This document shows, piece after piece, positions 58,583 through 64,000 of a DNA stretch of 64,000 nt. The translations under genes and the position numbers were made by a program. Source of the stretch: Elusimicrobium simillimum (GTDB lineage: Bacteria; Elusimicrobiota; Elusimicrobia; Elusimicrobiales; Elusimicrobiaceae). The stretch is from contig NZ_JBEVVA010000003.1 in NCBI RefSeq assembly GCF_049639735.1, positions 1-64,000 of the forward strand. The letters are read 5' to 3'. The notes under the pieces were generated by a model. That model had not been told where the DNA came from and did no database searches. It saw nothing but the letters and a program-made list of their open reading frames with translations. Position 1 is the stretch's first letter. Every line of letters begins with the position of its first letter.

Positions 58583-60562
58583 TTAGGCAAGCCAATTGTG
58601 CAGCTCCGCCAAAACTTCTTCAAAATCTAACGGTTTGCCGATATGCCCGTTCATGCCGGCGGCAAGACATTTGTCAATATCCTCTTTAAACACGTTAGCC
58701 GTCATAGCGATAATCGGTATTTTTTTAGCTTTATCCATGTCAAGCGCTCTTATGCGGCGCGTCGCCTCAAAGCCGTCCATTTCGGGCATTTGCATATCCA
58801 TAAAAATTAAATCATATTTTTCCGGAGACTCACTAAACATACGCAAAGCTTCCGCGCCGTTTTCGGCGGAGTCTATTTCCACGCCCGTAGGCTCAAGCAG
58901 CGCAAGCACAATCTCGCGGTTTATCTCCACATCCTCAGCCAGCAGAATACGTTTGCCTTTTAGAATTCCTTCCTCCGGCGCCGGCACAGCTTTACCTGCC
59001 TGCGCGTCGTCATCCGCGTTTTCAGCGGCATTACTAAAATCTGCTTTAATTTCAAATATAAATTTAGCGCCGCGTCCCAGTTCGGATTCAATCCATATTC
59101 TGCCCTGCATCATCTCAACAATACGTTTAGAAATAACAAGGCCAAGCCCCGTGCCGCCATACTGGCGCGAAATACTGTTATTTGCCTGTTTAAACGATTG
59201 AAACAGCCTGGCCTGTTGCTCAGGTGAAATACCTATACCGTCATCCTCCACTTCAATACGCAGCCGGCACATTCCATCCTCATCATCCAGGCGGTTTACG
59301 CGCAGATAAATATTGCCGTTAACGGGCGAAAATTTGTTAGCGTTGCTTAGTAAGTTGGTAATAACCTGCGCCAGCCTCTGGCGGTCTGCCAGCAGATATT
59401 CGGGCACATTATCATATATTTCCAATTTTAAATTCTGCTTCTTCTCTTCCATTTTAAATGTTATTACTGTAACCACCTGGTCCAGCATTTGCTTAAATGA
59501 GAAGTTTATTTTACTAAGCTCCAGTTTGCCCGCCTCAATTTTGGACATATCCAACACATCGTTAATAACACCCAACAGGTGGTTTGCGGCGGTGTCTATT
59601 TTTACCAGACAATGATGCATTTTTTCTATATCATTAGTTTGCCTGGCAATGTTGGACATGCCTATAACCGCGTTCATAGGGGTGCGCATTTCGTGACTCA
59701 TGTGGGAGAGAAAATCTCTTTGTGCCTCGGTAGCTGCCTCGGCCCTAAGCAGCAGCTCGTGTTCTTCCGCGTTTTTTTCAATGTCGCGCGCCATATTGTT
59801 AATATTGTTCGCTACTTCGCCTAATTCTCCCTCTACATTTTCAATACGCGCAGTTATGTCTCTACGCATATTTTTAACGCCGTCAATAATGGTGTCAATA
59901 TTACGCATCATACGGCGGGACAGCATTATAGCTATAAAAAGTGAAGCAAAATAGAAAAAAGCCAGGAACATTATTATCCCGTTTGAAAAATCTCTATATT
60001 CCTGTTCAATGCCGGAGGTTAACTCGTTTGCCCACGCGTAACCTATAACTTTTCCGTCACGTTCTATAGGGTACATAGCGTTCATAATATGCCCGCGCAC
60101 CATAGAACCTGTTTGCACCATGCCTTTATTCTCTTTCATAACAGTGCGCCCCGGGTGGTCAACCGGGATAGAAACACCCACAGCGTCAGAATGTTCGGCC
60201 GACGGACCGTAGGTAACAATAGAATCAAGCTCAAGAGAGTAATACCCTGTACCAAGGCCGGGGAATAAGGAGGCAACTTCATCTGTTTTAGATTTTAACG
60301 CGCTGTTTAAAGCGGCTATTTGGTTTTCTCTAGAAGCGTTGGACGCGCCGGCATTTGCAAGAATAGCGTCATAGTTCTGTGCGCCAAGCATGTAATCCTG
60401 ATATTTCGCCACGGATAAAAGCTTTGTTTCTTTTTCTTTTTCCATCGCGTTTTGGGACGCGTAACGTATAGTATAAAACGATACCGCGAACATTAATGTC
60501 ATAAAAACAACAAAAAGTCCCACAATTCTGCCCTGTATTGTTTTAAAAAAATAACGTCCCAT
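58583..60562 (-). CDS. Hybrid sensor histidine kinase/response regulator
   Basis: This 659-residue protein has an N-terminal membrane helix (11-30), a periplasmic Cache-like sensor (about 31-192), a second helix (194-215) and a HAMP-like linker. A HisKA domain has the phospho-acceptor His290 in SHMSHEMRTPMNAVIGM. The HATPase domain has N (TNLLSNANKF), G1 (EDDGIGISPEQ), F (FQSFKQ) and G2 (GGTGLGLVISKRIVE) boxes. The C-terminal receiver domain has LLAEDVEINREI, the phospho-Asp in LIFMDMQMP and the Lys in GKPL. Sensor and receiver are both in one chain, so an HPt protein or second regulator elsewhere is expected. It starts after GAGGG. Confidence 0.93.
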   Translation of the reverse strand: MGRYFFKTIQGRIVGLFVVFMTLMFAVSFYTIRYASQNAMEKEKETKLLSVAKYQDYMLGAQNYDAILANAGASNASRENQIAALNSALKSKTDEVASLFPGLGTGYYSLELDSIVTYGPSAEHSDAVGVSIPVDHPGRTVMKENKGMVQTGSMVRGHIMNAMYPIERDGKVIGYAWANELTSGIEQEYRDFSNGIIMFLAFFYFASLFIAIMLSRRMMRNIDTIIDGVKNMRRDITARIENVEGELGEVANNINNMARDIEKNAEEHELLLRAEAATEAQRDFLSHMSHEMRTPMNAVIGMSNIARQTNDIEKMHHCLVKIDTAANHLLGVINDVLDMSKIEAGKLELSKINFSFKQMLDQVVTVITFKMEEKKQNLKLEIYDNVPEYLLADRQRLAQVITNLLSNANKFSPVNGNIYLRVNRLDDEDGMCRLRIEVEDDGIGISPEQQARLFQSFKQANNSISRQYGGTGLGLVISKRIVEMMQGRIWIESELGRGAKFIFEIKADFSNAAENADDDAQAGKAVPAPEEGILKGKRILLAEDVEINREIVLALLEPTGVEIDSAENGAEALRMFSESPEKYDLIFMDMQMPEMDGFEATRRIRALDMDKAKKIPIIAMTANVFKEDIDKCLAAGMNGHIGKPLDFEEVLAELHNWLA

Positions 60563-60753
60563 ATAAACCCTCGGTGCTAAGTATGAAATGCCTGCAAAAA
60601 ACTCTTAGATTACGCTAAGAGTTATTATATTAAAATAGTCTATCAGAAATCTGCCACACTTTCAATTAGAAAACACTCAGACATATTTACATATACCTCA
60701 CGGGTAAAAGGAATCCTACCCTTTTGTCTCAGTCTTGAAAATTTAAAACAACA

Positions 60754-61029
60754 ATGCTAATATTTTTTATGAAAACAAAATATCTTTGGCTAAATTCCTT
60801 CTTCACAATACTCACTTTTTCATCTGTAATTGCAGGCATATTGGTTCTTTTTTACTTTAATTTCAATTCGCGTATGGTGCAGGAGATTGTGTATATTCCT
60901 TTTGCGCTGGCGGCTAATATTTTTGCTTATATCGCACATAAATTCTACCCTAATTTCTATTCCAAAAAAACGCTTATTAGTTACGCGATAGTTACTATAG
61001 GAATATTTGCAGGGTTTTTACTTAATTAA
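60754..61029 (+). CDS. Small membrane protein of unknown function
   Basis: This frame of 91 residues (or 86 from the ATG at 60769) encodes three hydrophobic stretches (FFTILTFSSVIAGILVLFYF; VYIPFALAANIFAYIAHKF; LISYAIVTIGIFAGFLLN). No family is recognised and no good ribosome-binding site is visible, so the gene is uncertain. It stands alone. Confidence 0.4.
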   Translation: MLIFFMKTKYLWLNSFFTILTFSSVIAGILVLFYFNFNSRMVQEIVYIPFALAANIFAYIAHKFYPNFYSKKTLISYAIVTIGIFAGFLLN

Positions 61030-61036
61030 ACATAAC

Positions 61037-61224
61037 AATAACGCCTTCCTTTAAGGGAGGCCTTTTTAACTCAGCGGGCGAAGGGAACCCGACCCTTTTA
61101 TCAAGACAAAAGGGTCGCAAAATTTAAGTCGCTGCGCTCCTAACGGCGAAATTTTGCCCGTCCATTTATCCCCCCTGCCCCCCAACGGGGGGAATCAAGG
61201 TTTTCTTGTCTCGCCTGCGCTCGA
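61037..61224. repeat. Hairpin-rich spacer before tRNA-Gly
   Basis: No gene is visible. GACCCTTTT..AAAAGGGTC (61089-61114) and GCAAAATTT..AAATTTTGC (61117-61157) are two adjacent hairpins; the second has a 23-base loop with GTCGCTGCGCTC. CCCCCCTGCCCCCCAACGGG then GGG (61171-61193) follows. Confidence 0.55.
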
Positions 61225-61278
61225 CTAAATATAAATAAAAAGACCTCCGTACTACTGGAGGCCTTTTTATTTATATTT
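61225..61278 (-). terminator. Long-stem terminator of tRNA-Gly
   Basis: CTAAATATAAATAAAAAG then CCTCC pairs with GGAGG then CTTTTTATTTATATTTAG over about 23 bases with one mismatch. It begins directly at the 3' end of tRNA-Gly on the minus strand. Confidence 0.8.
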
Positions 61279-61349
61279 AGCGGGCGAAGGGAATCGAACC
61301 CTCGTCTCAACCTTGGCAAGGTTATGTTCTACCATTGAACCACGCCCGC
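61279..61349 (-). tRNA. tRNA-Gly (GCC anticodon)
   Basis: The minus strand folds as a cloverleaf: acceptor GCGGGCG/CGCCCGC with discriminator T, anticodon stem AACCT..AGGTT with loop TGCCA in TTGCCAA (GCC), and T arm GAGGG-TTCGATT-CCCTT. The 3' CCA is not encoded. Confidence 0.95.
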
Positions 61350-61391
61350 GGAAATTGTTGATTAATGACTACTAAAATATTATAGCAAATT

Positions 61392-62138
61392 TTATTTTAA
61401 AATTATAGATGCTACATTTTTTGTGTGCTTGTTCGTCTTAAGCGCGTTCGCTATCGCGGGGTTATTTTTAAGCGCGGACAGCGTGGGGCTCTTATTAATT
61501 GTAGCGGCTGTACTCTTAGGATTTTTTATAAAATACTGCACCGCGGGACTTCTGAGAACGGAGTCCATTATCCTGCTGGCGGCTATAGTTTCAACCACTT
61601 TGGGGTTGGCCAAAGCGGCTTTTACGGCGGTATAATTAAAAAACTTTTGAAGCGCGGCCTCATCTAATGCAACGGCGTAAAGCGCTTTAGGGTCCTGCAA
61701 AAGCGCGTTTACGTCTTTACGCGCCATAAATGCATCGTTAACGGCTACGGTGTTAAAAACAAAACGTATTACCGCGGCGTCGTCAAGGTTTGTATGCACC
61801 GTGTTTAAAAGCGCCCACGGCGCGGTACCTATAAGTTTAAAATCTTTTTCAACAAAAGTATTAATGTTGGAGCGCACGGGTATAACTATTGCGGAACCTG
61901 TGTCAACATATTCCACGCCGCGCAGCCCGCTGCCTATAATGTCACCGGTTATCACGCCGCCGCTGCTTGGCTTTCTAACATCAACGTTTACCTTTAAACC
62001 TTCTATAATAACAGGGTCAATGGCGGAGTCTATATTTTTTGCTTTTTTGACGGCGTAAGACACAGGCAAAGCAATAAGTAAAAAAAGCAAAAGTATGCCG
62101 ATACCGTAAATCATTTTTTGTTGTGTATCTGAGTTCAT
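61392..62138 (-). CDS. Membrane-anchored protein with short helical repeats, unknown function
   Basis: This 248-residue protein has one N-terminal membrane helix (IYGIGILLLFLLIALPVSYAV) and a Gly/Ser-rich linker (KPSSGGVITGDIIGSGLRG). The C-terminal half is built of short alpha-helical repeats of about 15-18 residues with an 'NP/SP' turn (DPKALYAVALDEAALQKFF; NPKVVETIAASRIMDSVL; SPAVQYFIKNPKSTAATI; NPAIANALKTN). No family is recognised. It diverges from yjbQ with a 34-base gap. Confidence 0.6.
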   Translation of the reverse strand: MNSDTQQKMIYGIGILLLFLLIALPVSYAVKKAKNIDSAIDPVIIEGLKVNVDVRKPSSGGVITGDIIGSGLRGVEYVDTGSAIVIPVRSNINTFVEKDFKLIGTAPWALLNTVHTNLDDAAVIRFVFNTVAVNDAFMARKDVNALLQDPKALYAVALDEAALQKFFNYTAVKAALANPKVVETIAASRIMDSVLRSPAVQYFIKNPKSTAATINKSPTLSALKNNPAIANALKTNKHTKNVASIILK

Positions 62139-62172
62139 GAATATATTCTAACAAAATTAGTATCATAATTTT

Positions 62173-62589
62173 ATGAAATCATATACAGAATACCTTACGC
62201 TTAACACAACAGAGCGTTACCAAATAGTTAATATTACCGCCAAAGCCGAGGAAGCGTTGGCCAAAAGCGGCATTAAAGAAGGTCTTTGTTTAATTAACTC
62301 CATGCACATAACCTCAAGCGTGTTTATTAATGACAATGAACGCGGCCTGCACAAAGATTTTATAAAATGGGTAGAGCGTCTGGCGCCCTACGACATTAAT
62401 GGGTACGAGCATAATTTAACGGGCGAGGATAACGGCGACGCGCATTTAAAACGCACCATAATGGGCCGCGAGGTTGTGATAGCAGTAACCAACGGTCGTT
62501 TTGATTTTGGCCCGTGGGAAACAATTTTTTATGGCGAGTTCGACGGCCAGCGCAACAAGAAAATTTTAATTAAAATTATAGGCGAGTAA
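62173..62589 (+). CDS. YjbQ (UPF0047) family protein
   Basis: This 138-residue protein has the family signatures: GLCLINSMHITSSVFINDNE, GYEHNLTGEDNGDAHLKRTIMG and the C-terminal FGPWETIFYGEFDGQRNKKI. The conserved His and Glu residues form the putative active site. Members have thiamine-phosphate synthase activity in vitro (secondary), but their true role is unclear. A partial copy of its 3' end follows at 62655. Confidence 0.92.
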   Translation: MKSYTEYLTLNTTERYQIVNITAKAEEALAKSGIKEGLCLINSMHITSSVFINDNERGLHKDFIKWVERLAPYDINGYEHNLTGEDNGDAHLKRTIMGREVVIAVTNGRFDFGPWETIFYGEFDGQRNKKILIKIIGE

Positions 62590-62654
62590 AGCAGTCAAAC
62601 ATAAAAATTGCGCCTTCGGCGTAAACTTATTGATACGCTCGGCAGGCTTGCCTC

Positions 62655-62719
62655 ACTTTCTACGGCGAGTTCGACGGACAACGTAACAAAAAAATTTTAA
62701 TAAAAATAATAGGCGAGTA
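62655..62719 (+). pseudogene. Duplicated 3' end of the YjbQ gene
   Basis: These 65 bases encode again FYGEFDGQRNKKILIKIIGE and a stop. They differ from the end of the complete gene (62524-62589) at several codon third positions and nowhere in the amino acids. The rest of a second gene copy is missing. The piece is a remnant of a tandem paralogue or a recombination product. Confidence 0.75.
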
Positions 62720-62800
62720 AAGCCTTTATTATAGAAACCGACTGCCCAAGGTTTATTTCAAAGTTCCAAGGCAAACTAAAACAGCAGGAGACAAAAGAGA

Positions 62801-63190
62801 ATGCATACTACTAAGGTTAAGATTTATTATGCCGACACTGATTGCGGCAATGTGGTTTATTACGGTAATTATTTGAAATATTTTGAGATTGGCAGGACGG
62901 AATTTATAGCCGCCAAAGGCTTTGACCTTAAAAAATTAATGGACCAAAATATTTTATTTGTAGTGGCCCGCCAAGAAGTGGAATACAAATACCCCGCGCA
63001 GTATATGGATGAACTTACAATAGAAACAAAACTTGTGGAGACATCTTCAATAAGACTGGTTTTTGAAAACACTATAACCAACCAAAACGGCCGCCTTACA
63101 ACCAAAGGCAAAACAACTATGGTAGCGGTAAACCGCATGGGCGTACCCACGCCTATGCCAAAAGAAATTATGGAGGCGTTGACCAGATAA
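62801..63190 (+). CDS. Acyl-CoA thioesterase, YbgC/4HBT family
   Basis: This 129-residue hot-dog-fold protein has the family motif YADTDCGNVVYYGNYLKYFE near the N-terminus with the catalytic Asp14. It continues RTEFIAAKG and VEYKYPAQYMDELTIETKL. It hydrolyses short- to medium-chain acyl-CoA; in proteobacteria YbgC goes with the Tol-Pal genes, which are not here. A GGAGAC site precedes the start, and its stop overlaps the next start by one base (TAATG). Confidence 0.9.
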   Translation: MHTTKVKIYYADTDCGNVVYYGNYLKYFEIGRTEFIAAKGFDLKKLMDQNILFVVARQEVEYKYPAQYMDELTIETKLVETSSIRLVFENTITNQNGRLTTKGKTTMVAVNRMGVPTPMPKEIMEALTR

Positions 63191-63666
63191 TGGACTTACT
63201 TGCTATATTTTTACTTTCTGTGGCTATGGTTGTGGTGGGGTTAGGTTTTATATTAAAACACAAAACCCCAACCAAAGATGAACGCGCGGAAGACTACGCC
63301 GAACTTGAAGAACGCGCCAAACAAGGCGACGAAAAAGCACTTTATGATTTGTTAATGATTTATTACAACGACAAAGACAAAACATTTTATCCTTTAGCTT
63401 TCAGATGGGCGCTTAGTGTGGCACACCAGGAGTATGACTCCGGCGTTATGCTGCAGGTTGCCGATATGTACTACGCCGGTGACGGTATAGAACAAAGCGA
63501 CGAACGCGCGTTATTTTGGTATGAAAAAGCGTTAAAGCGCGAGCTTGATTTGGGCGAGGATGCTATACTATCATCTGAAGGCACCGGCCACCTAACAGCG
63601 CAAATTCATAAACTAAGAAACAAAATAGCCAAAGACGCTGAAAACAATAAAGACCAACAGCTTTAA
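63190..63666 (+). CDS. Membrane-anchored Sel1-like repeat protein
   Basis: This 158-residue protein has one N-terminal membrane helix (LLAIFLLSVAMVVVGLGFIL) and then Sel1/TPR-like repeats: EERAKQGDEKALYDLLMIYY, AFRWALSVAHQEYDSGVMLQ, and VADMYYAGDGIEQSDERALF followed by WYEKALKR. Such repeats bind other proteins at the membrane. It is translationally coupled to the YbgC gene. Confidence 0.8.
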   Translation: MDLLAIFLLSVAMVVVGLGFILKHKTPTKDERAEDYAELEERAKQGDEKALYDLLMIYYNDKDKTFYPLAFRWALSVAHQEYDSGVMLQVADMYYAGDGIEQSDERALFWYEKALKRELDLGEDAILSSEGTGHLTAQIHKLRNKIAKDAENNKDQQL

Positions 63667-63707
63667 TAGTAAAAACCTTTTACATAAATTTGTTTATGCA
63701 AGCAGTC

Positions 63708-63823
63708 ATCCTGAATTTTTGCGTCAACGCAAAAATGTGAGGATCTACCTTATAAAAAGAACTATAGTTTTTAAGCGGTAGATGTCTACGTCGGCGCGTT
63801 GGCGCGCCTCCTCAACATAACCT
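63708..63823. repeat. Pair of inverted variable-hairpin repeats
   Basis: The first unit is GTCATCCTGA, the hairpin ATTTTTGCG..CGCAAAAAT, then GTGAGGATCTACC. The second, inverted, read on the minus strand is ATGTTGAGGAG, the hairpin GCGCGCCAACGCGC, then CGACGTAGACATCTACCGC. Between them is an AT-rich linker (TATAAAAAGAACTATAG). The second unit matches 23553-23594 apart from its hairpin. Confidence 0.7.
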
Positions 63824-63856
63824 TATTTATAGCTTGCCCGGCAAAGATTTAGCAAT

Positions 63857-63891
63857 AAAAAACACCCTCCGGTTGGAGGGTGTTTTTTATT
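63857..63891 (-). terminator. Terminator of the partial gene at the right edge
   Basis: AAAAAACACCCTCC and GGAGGGTGTTTTTT form a perfect 14-bp stem around GGTT. It sits eight bases past the minus-strand stop at 63899. Confidence 0.9.
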
Positions 63892-63898
63892 ATAAACA

Positions 63899-64000
63899 TT
63901 ATTTGGCTTCTTCTTTTTTATCTTCAAGCCTGGGGAACAGCGGCGCGTATTTTTCCACGGGTCCCGGGGCCAGCCTGCGTTTTATCTCAGCGCCTGTGGC
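63899..64000 (-). CDS. metG: C-terminus of a probable methionyl-tRNA synthetase (partial)
   Basis: Thirty-three codons are open to the window edge and end GPVEKYAPLFPRLEDKKEEAK. The PLFPR(I/L)E motif near the end is typical of MetG, after the anticodon-binding domain and without the tRNA-binding extension. The start lies outside the window, so the call rests on this motif only. Confidence 0.55.
   Translation of the reverse strand, partial: ATGAEIKRRLAPGPVEKYAPLFPRLEDKKEEAK

Overview
The window looks like a chromosomal segment of an Elusimicrobium-like bacterium (phylum Elusimicrobiota). The strongest hint is three scattered type IV pilin genes with nearly identical N-termini (FTLIELLVVVLIIGILAA followed by LPQY.KAVEKSR), a pattern I associate with Elusimicrobium genomes. 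The anaerobic redox genes (a four-subunit 2-oxoacid:ferredoxin oxidoreductase and a ferredoxin-fused EtfA with EtfB and an acyl-CoA dehydrogenase) fit a fermentative gut or anoxic lifestyle. The 16S and 23S genes are present and would settle the taxonomy; I could not search them.

Layout. 1-7.8 kb: an outer-membrane-protein tail, DoxX, dnaX, recR, comEC and a lipoprotein of the 5'-nucleotidase family, all interrupted by small indels. These are densest at the left edge, which points to poor local sequence quality rather than gene death, because dnaX is essential. Intact nnrE and dusB lie between them. 8.5-23 kb: a 5'-nucleotidase, 2-oxoacid:ferredoxin oxidoreductase (four genes), an MFS transporter, two SurA-like chaperones, pdxA, an ankyrin-like protein, and the etfA-etfB-acyl-CoA dehydrogenase block. 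23.8-42.5 kb: the transcription/translation super-cluster on the minus strand (rplJ, rplL, rpoB, rpoC, rpsL, rpsG, fusA, tuf; then rpmG, tRNA-Trp, secE, nusG, rplK, a foreign-looking secreted protein, rplA). It is split by a divergent pilin gene and a repeat-rich spacer, in an order permuted from the usual secE-nusG-rplKAJL-rpoBC. 42.7-48.6 kb: small accessory genes (flavodoxin-ferredoxin, DUF4846, DUF4269, lipoproteins, AlaX-like editing protein, pilin, hydrolase, cold-shock protein) and a 39-residue cysteine-rich, metallothionein-like ORF. 48.8-55.3 kb: a complete rRNA operon on the minus strand (16S, tRNA-Ile, tRNA-Ala, 23S, 5S) with an AT-rich upstream region carrying at least five evenly built promoters in tandem. 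55.4-64 kb: a trypsin-like protein apparently lacking its catalytic residues, TerC, a pilin interrupted by an in-frame TGA, a hybrid histidine kinase, tRNA-Gly, YjbQ with a duplicated tail, a YbgC thioesterase, a Sel1-repeat protein, and the end of a probable metG.

The most unusual feature is a set of long (about 100-130 bp) intergenic hairpins at 19241-19344, 26251-26380, 27862-27980 and 28113-28232. Their short flanking motifs are alike (left TTTGAGTGG-like, right CCAAAA/CTCAAA-like), but the long stems have different sequences that stay self-complementary, which is the signature of conserved structure rather than conserved sequence. Two other dispersed repeat families (CCCTCACCC...CTCTCCC palindromes, and a GTTGAGGAG-hairpin-CGACGT element with a variable hairpin) also fill the spacers.
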